Assembly: GCF_023369855.1 (NCBI RefSeq)
Contig: NZ_JAMBPP010000005.1
Coordinates: 124,001 to 188,000 of the forward strand
DNA length: 64,000 nt
Source: Actinotalea alkalitolerans
GTDB lineage: Bacteria > Actinomycetota > Actinomycetes > Actinomycetales > Cellulomonadaceae
Direction of reading: 5' to 3'
In this document: piece after piece, positions 32,473-41,451 of the stretch
How the letters are laid out: each line of letters opens with the position of its first letter
Numbering within the stretch: the stretch's first letter is position 1
The notes under the pieces: model-generated
What the model was told of the DNA's origin: nothing
The model's database searches: none
The model's input: the letters and a program-made list of their open reading frames with translations, nothing else
Position numbers and translations under genes: made by a program

Positions 32473-34980
32473 GTGGAGGACATGGACGAGATCGTCCACG
32501 AGTTCCTGGTCGAGAGCCACGAGAACCTCGACCAGCTGGACTCCGACCTGGTCGCCCTCGAGGTGACGCCAGGCGCGCGGGACCTGCTGAGCAGCGTCTT
32601 CCGGACGATCCACACGATCAAGGGCACGAGCGGCTTCCTCGCGTACAACAAGCTCGAGAAGGTCACCCACGCCGGGGAGAACCTTCTGGTCGAGCTGCGT
32701 GACGGGCGCCGGACCATGGACCAGCCCACCACCAACGTGCTGCTGCGGATGGTCGACACGGTCCGCGCGATCCTCGGGGCGATCGAGGCCGGTGGCACCG
32801 AGGGAGACGTCGACGTCGCCCCCGTGGTCGCCGAGGTGCTCGCCGTCCTCGAGGGACGAACCGTGACCGACGACGTCGTGGAGCCCGCCGTGGCCGCGCC
32901 TGCTGAGCCCGCCCCCGCTGAGCCTGCCCCCGCTGAGCCTGCCGTCGTCGTCGCCGCCGCACCTGTGCCGCCCGCCGCCCCCGCGCCGGCACGCAAGAAG
33001 ACCATCAACGCCAAGGCGGTGGCGGCCAGGACCGCGGCCGCCAAGGCCGTCCCGACGAAGGGTGTCACCATGCCAGCGAGCACCGACGGCGCTGCGCCCC
33101 AGCCACCCGCGGCTGAGCCCGCTGCCCTCCCGGCCACCGCCTCTCAGCCACCCGCCGCGCCCTCCGGAGCGGGCCTGCCCAGCCCCCGCACCTCGGGCGA
33201 GCCCCAGCCGGTCGAGGCCCCCGCCGAGGCGGCGCCCGCAGCCGAGGTCGCGATCACCCGCTCGGCCGCCGACGGTTCGATCCGGGTCGACGTCGACCTC
33301 CTGGACGCCCTCATGCGACAGGTCGGCGAGCTCGTCCTGGCGCGCAACGCGATCACCCGCCTGGCTGACGGCGCGGTCAACATCGACCTCGTGCGAGCCT
33401 CCCAGCGGCTCAGCCTCATCGCCTCGGAGCTGCAGGAAGGCGTCATGAAGACGCGCATGCAGCCCATCGAGCACGTCTGGTCGAAGGTGCCGCGCATGGT
33501 CCGCGACCTCGCGGCCGCCTGCGACCGTCAGGTCAGGCTCGAGATGCTCGGTGGCGACACCGAGCTGGACCGCAGCCTGCTCGAGGCCATCAAGGACCCG
33601 CTGACCCACCTCATCCGCAACGCGATCGACCACGGCATCGAGCCGGGCGAGGACCGCGCCGCGGCCGGCAAGCCCGCGCAGGGCAAGGTCACCCTGCGGG
33701 CCTCGCACGCCGGCGGGCAGGTCGTCGTGGAGATCATGGACGACGGTCGTGGCATCGACACCGAACGGGTCGCCGCGAAGGCCGTCGAACGGGGGCTGCG
33801 GACCGTTCAGCAGGTCACCGCGATGTCCTCGGCCGAGCTGCTCCAGCTGCTCTTCCTGCCGGGGTTCTCGACCGCGGAGGCCGTCACCAACGTCTCCGGG
33901 CGCGGGGTCGGCATGGATGTCGTGCGCACCAAGATCGAGGCGATCGGCGGCACGGTCGACGTCGAGTCGGTGCTGGGCAAGGGCACCACGTGGCGTCTGC
34001 GGATCCCCCTGACCCTGGCGATCATGCCCGCGCTGACCATCGAGTGCGACAAGGAGCTCTACGCGATCCCGCAGGTGAGCCTGCTGGAGCTCGTCGCCCT
34101 CGACGCGCAGACCAACGCCGGCGCGATCGAGTACATCCGTTCGGCGCCGGTCTACCGGTTGCGCGGCGAGCTGCTCCCGCTGGTCGACCTGCGCGAGGTC
34201 TTCGGTGTCGCTGCACGGCCCGAGGGCGGGCGGACGGTCATCGCCGTCCTCCAGGCCGACACCCAGCGCTTCGGCCTGGTGGTCGACCGCGTGCTGAACA
34301 CCGAGGAGATCGTCGTCAAGCCGCTCTCCGCCCGGCTCAAGGCGATCGGCCTGTACGCCGGGGCGACGCTGCTGGGTGACGGACGCGTGTCGTTGATCCT
34401 CGACGTGCAGGCGATCGCGCGCCGTTCGATGGCCGGCGAGCTCGGCGAGGCGGACCGTTCGAGCGTGAGCGACCGGGACGTGGTGGTCCGCGAGGTCCTC
34501 CAGGTGCTCGTCGCGGGCATCGGTGGTGGCCGCCGTGTGGCGATCCCGCTGGCCGCGGTCACCCGGCTGGAGACGCTGGCCGCATCGAGCGTCGAGCACG
34601 TCGGCGGCCGGGAGGTCGTGCAGTACCGCGGCAGCATCACCCCGGTGGTGCGGCTCTCGCGGATGCTCGGCGGCCAGGAGCGCGACAGCGAGCACCTCAC
34701 GGTGGTCGTGTACACCCGCGGTGTGCGCAGCGTGGCCATCGTCGTCGACGAGATCATCGACATCGTCGACGACGAGTCCGCGCACCACAGCGACCTGGGC
34801 GACCCGGGCCTGACCGGCTCGACCGTCCTCAAGGACCGGGTCACCGAGCTCCTCGACGTCGAGGCCGTCGTCGCCTCGGCCGACCCGCTGTTCTTCGCCA
34901 CGGCGGCCGACGCCGCGGACCTCGACGGCAGTGTCGAGCGCGCGGCGCTCAACGGGATCAGCGAACTGGTGGGAGTCTGA
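32473..34980 (+). CDS. cheA: Chemotaxis histidine kinase CheA with two CheW-like domains
   Basis: Receptor-coupled kinase that phosphorylates CheY and CheB. With GTG 32473 (GGAGGG 6 bases upstream) the product has 835 residues; ATG 32461 has no ribosome site. Domains: P1 with the phosphorylated His47 in TIHTIKGTSGF (1-105); an Ala/Pro/Lys linker (about 118-262) where a P2 domain would normally be; P3 dimer helices (about 270-335); P4 kinase with N box HLIRNAIDHGIEPG (about 381), DDGRGID and GRGVGMDVV (about 475); P5 (about 513-650); and a second CheW-like domain (about 669-805). First gene of cheA-cheW-mcp1. Confidence 0.95.
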   Translation: MEDMDEIVHEFLVESHENLDQLDSDLVALEVTPGARDLLSSVFRTIHTIKGTSGFLAYNKLEKVTHAGENLLVELRDGRRTMDQPTTNVLLRMVDTVRAILGAIEAGGTEGDVDVAPVVAEVLAVLEGRTVTDDVVEPAVAAPAEPAPAEPAPAEPAVVVAAAPVPPAAPAPARKKTINAKAVAARTAAAKAVPTKGVTMPASTDGAAPQPPAAEPAALPATASQPPAAPSGAGLPSPRTSGEPQPVEAPAEAAPAAEVAITRSAADGSIRVDVDLLDALMRQVGELVLARNAITRLADGAVNIDLVRASQRLSLIASELQEGVMKTRMQPIEHVWSKVPRMVRDLAAACDRQVRLEMLGGDTELDRSLLEAIKDPLTHLIRNAIDHGIEPGEDRAAAGKPAQGKVTLRASHAGGQVVVEIMDDGRGIDTERVAAKAVERGLRTVQQVTAMSSAELLQLLFLPGFSTAEAVTNVSGRGVGMDVVRTKIEAIGGTVDVESVLGKGTTWRLRIPLTLAIMPALTIECDKELYAIPQVSLLELVALDAQTNAGAIEYIRSAPVYRLRGELLPLVDLREVFGVAARPEGGRTVIAVLQADTQRFGLVVDRVLNTEEIVVKPLSARLKAIGLYAGATLLGDGRVSLILDVQAIARRSMAGELGEADRSSVSDRDVVVREVLQVLVAGIGGGRRVAIPLAAVTRLETLAASSVEHVGGREVVQYRGSITPVVRLSRMLGGQERDSEHLTVVVYTRGVRSVAIVVDEIIDIVDDESAHHSDLGDPGLTGSTVLKDRVTELLDVEAVVASADPLFFATAADAADLDGSVERAALNGISELVGV
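32896..32940 (+). repeat. 15-bp tandem repeat in the cheA linker
   Basis: GCCCCCGCTGAGCCT occurs twice exactly (32911, 32926), preceded by one imperfect copy (32896), encoding APAEP units. It lies in the Ala/Pro linker where length can vary without harming the kinase. Confidence 0.8.
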
Positions 34981-34981
34981 G

Positions 34982-35401
34982 ATGAGCCGACAGCTGGCGA
35001 CCTTCGTGCTCGACGGCGCGCGCTACGGCGTCGACGTCCTGCGGGTCCAGGAGGCCCTGCGCTCGCAGGTGCGCACCCCCGTCCCGCTGGCCCCGGCCGG
35101 GGTCGCGGGACTGGTCAACCTGCGCGGCCAGGTGGTGGTCACGGTGGACCTGCGGGTCCGTCTGGGGCTGCCGCCACTGGCCGAGGACGCCGACCCGATG
35201 ATGGTCGTCGTGCTGGTCGACGGCGAGCCGATCAGCCTCCTGGTCGACGAGATCGGCGACGTCATCGACGTCGAGGACTCGCAGTTCGAGACCCCGCCCG
35301 ACACCCTGGACGCCGCCCTGCGCGACGTCATCGTGGGCGCCTACAAGCTCGACGCGGGGCTCCTGCTGGCCCTCGACGTCGAACGAGCCACCGCGGCCTG
35401 A
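34982..35401 (+). CDS. cheW: Chemotaxis coupling protein CheW
   Basis: Adaptor linking receptors to CheA. The 139-residue product is one CheW domain: [20 protein letters not shown] at the N terminus, then [20 protein letters not shown] (about residues 43-62) and [16 protein letters not shown] (about 81-96). The ATG follows the cheA stop by 1 bp. Together with the two CheW-like domains of CheA, this operon encodes three such domains. Confidence 0.96.
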   Translation: MSRQLATFVLDGARYGVDVLRVQEALRSQVRTPVPLAPAGVAGLVNLRGQVVVTVDLRVRLGLPPLAEDADPMMVVVLVDGEPISLLVDEIGDVIDVEDSQFETPPDTLDAALRDVIVGAYKLDAGLLLALDVERATAA

Positions 35402-35441
35402 CCCACCCCCGAGCCGCCGGACCTCACAGCCGAGGAGCACC

Positions 35442-37271
35442 GTGACCACCCAGACGCCGCACCGGCCGTCACCCGAGCCCGTCCCCGCACCCCAGGACGC
35501 CCCGGGCAGCCCCGGCGGGCTGTCCGGCGCCTCGGCGCGGGCCCGCCTGATCGGCGGGCTGGTCGGTCGTGGCGTGGGACGAGCGGTCGGCAGCGCGGCC
35601 GACGTCGTGCGGCGCACGCAGGAGCGTGCGGGCGGCGACAGGTCCGGCGCAGACCGCGCCGGCACCCCAGGTGGCCGCGCGTCGTGGTTCGCCGACCGCT
35701 CGATCCGGACCAAGATCCTCGGCCTGGTCGCCGTCTTCACCGTGATCCTCTCGGCGGTGGCGGGTGCCTCGGTGCTCACCCTGCAGACCGTCGGCGGGAG
35801 CGCCCAGGACCTCGTCTCGCTGCGCGCCGGTGTCGACGGGCCGTTGGCCGAGATCCGCGAACGGCGTACCCGCTCCGAGCTGTACGTCTCCGAGATCAGC
35901 ACCGCCACCACGGCGGGCCTCCAGGGTCAGTGGATCGAGCGGGTCGAGGCCAACGACGTCGAGATCCAGGCCGCGATCGACGCGTTCGAGGCGGGGGTCG
36001 GGCAGACCGGGTCGTTGCCGGCCTCGTGGGCGACCTTCACCGCCTCGTGGCAGGAGTGGTCCGACCTGCGCGACTCGAGCCTGATCCCGGCGATCCAGGG
36101 TGGCAAGCTCGAGCAGTACGCCCAGATCCGCAACATGCGCGGTGTGCCCATGGTCGAGAAGATGACCACGGCGCTCGACGAGACCCAGGCGGCCGTGGGC
36201 GAGTTCGCCACCGGCGTGGCCGACGACGTGTCGTCCCAGGCCCGCCAGGCACCGCTCGTGATCGCACTCGTCTCGCTGGCCGGCCTGGCGCTGGCCGTGG
36301 TGATCGGCTTCGCCACCGCCGGGATGGTGCGTGGTTCGCTCGCCAAGGTCGAGCGGGCACTCCGGGCGATGGCCGAGGGAGACCTGACGGTGCGCGCGCA
36401 GGTGGGCAGCGCCGACGAGGTCGGTCGGATGGCCAGCGCCCTGACCTCAGCCCAGGAGTCGCTGAGCAGCACCCTGCGGGGGGTGGGCGAGGCGTCCGCG
36501 GCCGTCGCCACGGCGAGTGACGAGATGCTCGCCGTCGCGCAGAGCATCCTGGTGGCCTCGCAGGAGACCAGCGCGCAGAGCGGGGTCGTGGCGGCGGCCG
36601 CCGAGGAGGTGTCCCGCAACGTCCAGGCGGTCGCGGCGGGCACCGAGGAGATGGGCGCCTCGATCCGTGAGATCGCCCAGAACGCCAACGACGCCGCGCA
36701 GGTCGCGGGTCGGGCGGTGCAGACCTCGCAGTCCACGGCCGCGACCGTCGCCGAGCTGGGCGCCGGCGCCGAGGCCATCGGCAACGTGGTCAAGGTCATC
36801 ACGACCATCGCGGGGCAGACCAACCTGCTGGCCCTGAACGCCACGATCGAGGCTGCCCGGGCCGGGGAGGCCGGCAAGGGCTTCGCGGTGGTCGCGGGCG
36901 AGGTCAAGCAGCTCGCCCGCGAGTCGGCCGCTGCCGCCGAGGACATCGCCGAGCGGATCGCCGCCAACCAGGCGCAGACCGCCTCCGCGGTGACCGCGAT
37001 CGGCGAGATCTCCGCGGTGATCACGACGATCAACGACTACCAGCTGACCATCGCCTCGGCCGTCGAGGAGCAGACCGCGACGACCAACGAGATGAGTCGC
37101 AGCGTCACCGAGGCGGCGACCGGCTCGGGGGAGATCGCGCGCAGCATCGTCGGGGTCGCGGACTCCTCGGCGTCGGCCACGCAGATGCTCAGCCGGGTGG
37201 ACGACTCGGCCCACGACCTCGCGCGGCTCTCGGCGGAGCTGCGCGCCCGTGTGGACGCCTTCCGGTACTGA
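35442..37271 (+). CDS. Methyl-accepting chemotaxis protein (mcp1)
   Basis: Membrane chemoreceptor, 609 residues. It has an unusually long cytoplasmic N terminus (1-80, rich in Pro, Gly, Ala and Arg), membrane helix 1 at about 91-114, a helical ligand-binding region at 115-270, helix 2 at about 271-295, a HAMP domain and the signalling hairpin with tip [20 protein letters not shown]. It ends RARVDAFRY with no CheR-tethering pentapeptide. GTG start after GAGGAG; 40 bp after cheW, so part of the cheA operon. Ligand unknown. Confidence 0.94.
   Translation: MTTQTPHRPSPEPVPAPQDAPGSPGGLSGASARARLIGGLVGRGVGRAVGSAADVVRRTQERAGGDRSGADRAGTPGGRASWFADRSIRTKILGLVAVFTVILSAVAGASVLTLQTVGGSAQDLVSLRAGVDGPLAEIRERRTRSELYVSEISTATTAGLQGQWIERVEANDVEIQAAIDAFEAGVGQTGSLPASWATFTASWQEWSDLRDSSLIPAIQGGKLEQYAQIRNMRGVPMVEKMTTALDETQAAVGEFATGVADDVSSQARQAPLVIALVSLAGLALAVVIGFATAGMVRGSLAKVERALRAMAEGDLTVRAQVGSADEVGRMASALTSAQESLSSTLRGVGEASAAVATASDEMLAVAQSILVASQETSAQSGVVAAAAEEVSRNVQAVAAGTEEMGASIREIAQNANDAAQVAGRAVQTSQSTAATVAELGAGAEAIGNVVKVITTIAGQTNLLALNATIEAARAGEAGKGFAVVAGEVKQLARESAAAAEDIAERIAANQAQTASAVTAIGEISAVITTINDYQLTIASAVEEQTATTNEMSRSVTEAATGSGEIARSIVGVADSSASATQMLSRVDDSAHDLARLSAELRARVDAFRY
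37027..37105 (+). repeat. 79-bp repeat shared by mcp1 and mcp3
   Basis: This stretch is identical, base for base, to 41077-41155 in mcp3, although surrounding codons differ. It encodes part of the signalling domain. Identity at third codon positions suggests recent gene conversion between the receptors. Confidence 0.8.
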
Positions 37272-37311
37272 CCGCCACGACCGGGCCGTCCGGGTGTGCA
37301 CTTCACCCTTT

Positions 37312-37332
37312 CGGCCCAGGACTGCTGGGCCG
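37312..37332 (+). terminator. Hairpin after mcp1
   Basis: CGGCCCAG and CTGGGCCG form an 8-bp stem with loop GACTG, 40 bp after the mcp1 stop and just before the mcp2 promoter. Likely end of the cheA-cheW-mcp1 message. Confidence 0.55.
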
Positions 37333-37337
37333 TTGGT

Positions 37338-37367
37338 CCTCACCGCAACCACCGGACGGTCGATAGG
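37338..37367 (+). promoter_or_regulatory. Sigma-28-type promoter of mcp2
   Basis: CCTCA, 17 bases, TCGATAGG. Predicted start near 37373; leader about 40 bases. Confidence 0.75.
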
Positions 37368-37412
37368 TGGGGCAGATCCACCCCCTGTTGTGATCGCCCC
37401 TGAGGAGCACCC

Positions 37413-39059
37413 ATGTCCAGCACCACCACCGTCCCGACCTCCGCGGGCAGCGCGTCCGGAGGGAAGGCCTCCTGGTTCGCCAACCTCTCGATCCGCACCA
37501 AGCTGCTGGGTGTCATCGGGATCCTCGCGGCCTCAGCCGCGGTCACCGGCATCACCGCGGTCGTGGCGCTGGGAGACACCGAGGAGGACGTCGACTCGAT
37601 CGCCTTCGCGAACGTCGAGCTCGCCCGGCCGTTGCAGATGATCCACCAGAACCAGCTCAAGGCGCGCATGATCATCGCTCAGGTCGCCGCGGCCGACACC
37701 CCGGGGCAGAAGCAGGCCTGGATCGACGAGCAGGTGAGCAACGACGCCGAGATCGAGGGCGACATCGCGGCCTTCGAGGCGGCTGCTGCGGGTGTCGAGA
37801 GCGGCTCGGACTCATGGGCCACGTTCTTGACGAACTGGGGCGTCTGGAAGGACATCCGCGACACGCAGCTCGTGCCCGCAGCCCTGGAGGGTGACGCCGC
37901 GGCGTACGAGCGGGCACTGACCACGGCCGCGGAGCCCGCCAAGGGTGAGTACGTCGACGCCCTGGACGCCATCGCCGAGGAGATCATCGTCTACTCCGAG
38001 GGCGTCGTGGACACGGCGCACTCGGAGGTCCGCTCCGCCACCACCCTGGTGATCGGGCTGCTGATCGGCTCCCTGGTCCTGGTCCTGGCGCTCGGGTTCG
38101 CCCTGGCCGCCTCGATCCGCTCGTCGCTGACCAAGGTCAAGGAGTCTCTCGAGGCCATGGCGACCGGTGACCTGACCGTCGTCCCGCAGGTGCACAGCAC
38201 CGATGAGATCGGGCAGATGGCTGCCGCGCTGGTGACCGCGCAGACGGCTCTGCGTTCGACGTTGCGGGGTGTGGGTGAGGCGTCGGTGACGATCGCTGCT
38301 GCTTCGGAGGAGCTGTCGGCTGCGGGGTCGCAGGTCTCGGCGGGTTCTGAGGAGACCAGTGTGCAGGCGGGGGTGGTGGCGGCTGCTGCGGAGCAGGTGT
38401 CGCGCAATGTGCAGGCGGTGGCTGCGGGGGCGGAGCAGATGGGTGCGTCGATCCGGGAGATCGCTCAGAATGCCAATGAGGCGGCTCGGGTGGCGGCGCA
38501 GGCCACGGGGGTGGCCGCGTCGACCAATGAGACGGTCTCGAAGCTGGGGGTGTCGTCGCAGGAGATCGGGAACGTGGTCAAGGTGATCACGAGCATCGCT
38601 GAGCAGACGAATCTGCTGGCTCTGAATGCCACGATCGAGGCGGCTCGTGCGGGTGAGGCGGGCAAGGGGTTCGCGGTGGTGGCTGGTGAGGTCAAGGAGC
38701 TGGCGCAGGAGACCGCGCGGGCGACCGAGGACATCGCGCGTCGGGTGGAGGCGATCCAGGCTGATACGACCGGGGCGGTGGCGGCGATCGGTCAGATCAG
38801 CGAGATCATCGCGAGCATCAACGACTACCAGCTGACGATCGCCAGTGCGGTGGAGGAGCAGACGGCCACGACCAACGAGATGTCGCGGGGTGTGGGTGAG
38901 GCGGCGACCGGGTCGGGGGAGATCGCGGTGAACATCACCGGGGTGGCCACGGCGGCGTCCTCCTCCAGTGAGGTGCTGTCCCAGATGGGGTCCTCGATCA
39001 CCGAGCTGGCCCAGCTCTCGGCCGACCTGCGTACCCGGGTCGGCGCCTTCACCTACTGA
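37413..39059 (+). CDS. Methyl-accepting chemotaxis protein (mcp2), mosaic codon use
   Basis: Chemoreceptor of 548 residues: membrane helices at about 28-53 and 209-234, a four-helix-type sensor region between, HAMP at about 235-287 and the signalling hairpin with tip [20 protein letters not shown]. From about base 38225 to 38945 (signalling domain) codons switch from mostly C-ending to many G- and T-ending (GCT, GGT, AAT, TCG), unlike its own first half and the three other receptors. This points to replacement of the signalling half by recombination. GAGGAG precedes the ATG. Ends RTRVGAFTY. Strong terminator follows. Confidence 0.94.
   Translation: MSSTTTVPTSAGSASGGKASWFANLSIRTKLLGVIGILAASAAVTGITAVVALGDTEEDVDSIAFANVELARPLQMIHQNQLKARMIIAQVAAADTPGQKQAWIDEQVSNDAEIEGDIAAFEAAAAGVESGSDSWATFLTNWGVWKDIRDTQLVPAALEGDAAAYERALTTAAEPAKGEYVDALDAIAEEIIVYSEGVVDTAHSEVRSATTLVIGLLIGSLVLVLALGFALAASIRSSLTKVKESLEAMATGDLTVVPQVHSTDEIGQMAAALVTAQTALRSTLRGVGEASVTIAAASEELSAAGSQVSAGSEETSVQAGVVAAAAEQVSRNVQAVAAGAEQMGASIREIAQNANEAARVAAQATGVAASTNETVSKLGVSSQEIGNVVKVITSIAEQTNLLALNATIEAARAGEAGKGFAVVAGEVKELAQETARATEDIARRVEAIQADTTGAVAAIGQISEIIASINDYQLTIASAVEEQTATTNEMSRGVGEAATGSGEIAVNITGVATAASSSSEVLSQMGSSITELAQLSADLRTRVGAFTY
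38628..38683 (+). repeat. 56-bp repeat shared by mcp2 and mcp3
   Basis: Identical to 40880-40935 in mcp3, including the unusual codons GCT, CGT and GGT of the mcp2 style, which stand out in mcp3. Encodes the hairpin tip ([19 protein letters not shown]). Suggests transfer from mcp2 into mcp3 by gene conversion. Confidence 0.8.
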
Positions 39060-39070
39060 CCCCCGCCTAC

Positions 39071-39109
39071 CACGAACGCCCCCGCTCTCGCCGAGCGGGG
39101 GCGTTCGTG
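39071..39109 (+). terminator. Terminator after mcp2
   Basis: CACGAACGCCCCCGCTC and its exact complement form a perfect 17-bp stem with a 5-base loop (TCGCC), 11 bp after the mcp2 stop. The strongest hairpin in the window. Confidence 0.85.
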
Positions 39110-39194
39110 CGTCCCGGAACCCCCGCTGCGCCGCGGTGGTGCGGTGTACTGTGCGCGCGACGGAGGACCGACCCTCGTCCCCTGAGGAGCGCCG

Positions 39195-39578
39195 ATGAAG
39201 CGTCTGGCAGCCACGGTCGCCGTCGTCGGCGTCGCCACCCTCGGCGTCCTGCTCCTCGGCCACTACCTGGGAGCAGATCGCAACAGCGGGGTGATGGGGA
39301 TCATCGTGGTGATCGGCGTCGTCGAGGGCGCGATCCTGTGCGCGGCGTGGGCCGTCGCGAGTCACCGCAGGGCCAGCGCCGCCGGGCTGGTCGCCTGCAC
39401 GATCCTCATGGCGCTGAGCGTCGCCGGGGTGCCGCCGTTCGTGGCCTTCAGCCGGATCACGATCACCTGGGCACTGCTCACCGTCCTTGCTGCACGGTTC
39501 GTCTTCCCTGCTCGGGGTGCGAGTGGCGGTGCCCCTGAGCAGCCACGTCTCGCGACCCTCCACCGCGGAGCCCACTGA
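39195..39578 (+). CDS. Hypothetical membrane protein
   Basis: A 127-residue protein with about four membrane segments ([19 protein letters not shown] at about 9-27; [20 protein letters not shown] at 33-52; a third near 60-80; a fourth near 88-105). Family not recognised. It lies between two receptor genes, after a strong terminator and ahead of the mcp3 promoter, with GAGGAGC before the ATG. No sign that it is a chemotaxis protein other than position. Confidence 0.7.
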   Translation: MKRLAATVAVVGVATLGVLLLGHYLGADRNSGVMGIIVVIGVVEGAILCAAWAVASHRRASAAGLVACTILMALSVAGVPPFVAFSRITITWALLTVLAARFVFPARGASGGAPEQPRLATLHRGAH

Positions 39579-39601
39579 GGGGTCGTTCGTCAGGCGGAAG
39601 T

Positions 39602-39631
39602 CCTCACACCCGGGCCTTCGGATCCGATAGG
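39602..39631 (+). promoter_or_regulatory. Sigma-28-type promoter of mcp3
   Basis: CCTCA, 17 bases, CCGATAGG. Predicted start near 39637; leader about 34 bases with a small GACCC-CGAG-GGGTC hairpin at 39638-39651. Confidence 0.78.
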
Positions 39632-39670
39632 ACGGACGACCCCGAGGGGTCTCGCACCGATGGAGGAGCC

Positions 39671-41311
39671 ATGGCACGGACGCCACGCACAGACACCGCC
39701 GTACCGTCGACGCGACGCCGGGGGTTGCGCGCCTGGTACGGGGACCGCGCCGTCCGGACCCGGATCCTGCTGCTGGTGGTGATCTTCGTGCTCGTCGGCA
39801 TCGTGCTGGGTGTTCGGTCGGTCGAGGGCATGCGGACCCTCGCCGGGGGGACGGAGTCGCTCGCCCGGATGCAGGCGGAGATCGCGGAGCCGGTGGCGCG
39901 GATCCGCGAGCACCAGGCCGACGCGGGGATGATCACCGCCCAGATCGCCGCGGCGAACTCGGACTTCGTCATGGCGCCGTGGATCGTCGAGCTGGGTGTC
40001 AACGACGGTGCGATGACCGAGAGCATCGCGGCGGTCCAGGATGCCGGAGGAGCCGACCTGGCGGGCTGGCCCGAGTTCGTCGCCGGCTGGGAGCAGTGGC
40101 TCGCCGTCCGCGACGCCGAGCTCCTGCCGGCTGCCCGGAAGAACGACCAGGCCGCGTACGAGCAGGCGCTGACCCGGTCCGCCGAGCCGCTGCGCACCGA
40201 GTACCTGGCGCAGCTGGACCGTGTCGGCGAGGACATCACCGCTCGGATGACCGCGACGGCCGATGCGGCCGCGGCGCGCGCGGCGATGTCCATGACGATC
40301 CTCGTGACGGGCCTGGTCGTGACGATCCTGCTGATCGGGGTGCTCGGCCTGAGCACCGCGAACGGCGTCCGGCGGTCGGTCGGGCGGGTCCGCGACTCCC
40401 TCGAGGCGATGGCGGCGGGTGATCTGACGGTCACCGCTGAGGTCGACAGCGCCGACGAGATCGGTCAGATGGCCCGGTCGCTGCACGCCGCCCAGACCGC
40501 CCTGCGCAGCACCCTCGCGGGTGTCGCCGAGAGCGCCGTGGTGCTCGCCGCCGCGAGTGCCGAGATGTCGGCCAGCGGGTCCCAGGTCAGCGCCGGCGCC
40601 CAGGAGACCAGCGTCCAGAGCGGGGTCGTCGCCGCAGCGGCCGAGCAGGTCTCGCGCAACGTGCAGGCGGTCGCGGCCGGGGCCGAGCAGATGGGCGCCT
40701 CGATCCGCGAGATCGCCCAGAACGCCAACGACGCCGCCCAGGTGGCCGCCCGGGGGGTGTCCACCTCGCAGGCGACCGCGGCGACCGTGGCCGCGCTCGG
40801 TGCGAGCGCCGAGGAGATCGGCGCAGTCGTCAAGGTGATCACGAGCATCGCGGAGCAGACCAACCTGCTCGCGCTCAACGCCACGATCGAGGCGGCTCGT
40901 GCGGGTGAGGCGGGCAAGGGGTTCGCGGTGGTGGCGGGCGAGGTCAAGGAGCTCGCCCGCGAGTCGGCCCGGGCAGCCGAGGACATCGCTGTGCGCATCG
41001 CGGCCAACCAGACGCAGACCGCCTCCGCGGTGACCGCGATCGGCGAGATCTCCGAGGTCATCACGGCGATCAACGACTACCAGCTGACCATCGCCTCGGC
41101 CGTCGAGGAGCAGACCGCGACGACCAACGAGATGAGTCGCAGCGTGACCGAGGCGGCCACCGGATCGGGGGAGATCGCCGTCAACATCACGGGCGTCGCC
41201 ACCGCCTCGGCGGCCGCGACCGAGATGCTCGACCGCATGCAGGTGTCGATCGCGGACCTGGCGCAGATGTCGGCCGACCTGCGTGACCGGGTCGACGCCT
41301 TCACGTACTAG
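39671..41311 (+). CDS. Methyl-accepting chemotaxis protein (mcp3)
   Basis: Chemoreceptor of 546 residues: membrane helices at about 31-48 and 207-228, sensor region 49-206, HAMP, and signalling hairpin with tip [20 protein letters not shown]. Ends RDRVDAFTY, with no CheR-binding pentapeptide. The signalling domain carries stretches identical to mcp1 (79 bp) and mcp2 (56 bp), so it is a patchwork. GGAGGAG precedes the ATG. Own sigma-28-type promoter. Ligand unknown. Confidence 0.94.
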   Translation: MARTPRTDTAVPSTRRRGLRAWYGDRAVRTRILLLVVIFVLVGIVLGVRSVEGMRTLAGGTESLARMQAEIAEPVARIREHQADAGMITAQIAAANSDFVMAPWIVELGVNDGAMTESIAAVQDAGGADLAGWPEFVAGWEQWLAVRDAELLPAARKNDQAAYEQALTRSAEPLRTEYLAQLDRVGEDITARMTATADAAAARAAMSMTILVTGLVVTILLIGVLGLSTANGVRRSVGRVRDSLEAMAAGDLTVTAEVDSADEIGQMARSLHAAQTALRSTLAGVAESAVVLAAASAEMSASGSQVSAGAQETSVQSGVVAAAAEQVSRNVQAVAAGAEQMGASIREIAQNANDAAQVAARGVSTSQATAATVAALGASAEEIGAVVKVITSIAEQTNLLALNATIEAARAGEAGKGFAVVAGEVKELARESARAAEDIAVRIAANQTQTASAVTAIGEISEVITAINDYQLTIASAVEEQTATTNEMSRSVTEAATGSGEIAVNITGVATASAAATEMLDRMQVSIADLAQMSADLRDRVDAFTY

Positions 41312-41346
41312 CAGCCGGGCACGAGTAGAACCGGCGACCAGGCGAA

Positions 41347-41369
41347 TTGTGACGTCAGGCACGTCACAA
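41347..41369. promoter_or_regulatory. 9-bp inverted repeat upstream of the mcp4 promoter
   Basis: TTGTGACGT and ACGTCACAA, perfect arms with a 5-base centre (CAGGC). It ends 8 bp before the -35 element of mcp4. Too AT-balanced for a typical terminator here, so more likely a regulator site; a role as mcp3 terminator cannot be excluded. Confidence 0.5.
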
Positions 41370-41377
41370 GTCGGACC

Positions 41378-41407
41378 CGTCATGGGTGGGGGGCCTGAGT
41401 CGATCCT
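41378..41407 (+). promoter_or_regulatory. Sigma-28-type promoter of mcp4
   Basis: CGTCA, 17 bases, TCGATCCT. The most divergent of the eleven sites, next to an inverted repeat, so mcp4 may need an activator. Predicted leader about 39 bases. Confidence 0.55.
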
Positions 41408-41451
41408 TCCTGGTGGGGGCACATCCGAACGATCAGACACCTGGAGCCCCC

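Noticed and set aside
41429-41436. ACGATCAG before mcp4 as a second -10 element
   Set aside because: No TCA-type -35 lies 17 bases upstream, unlike the site at 41378-41407.
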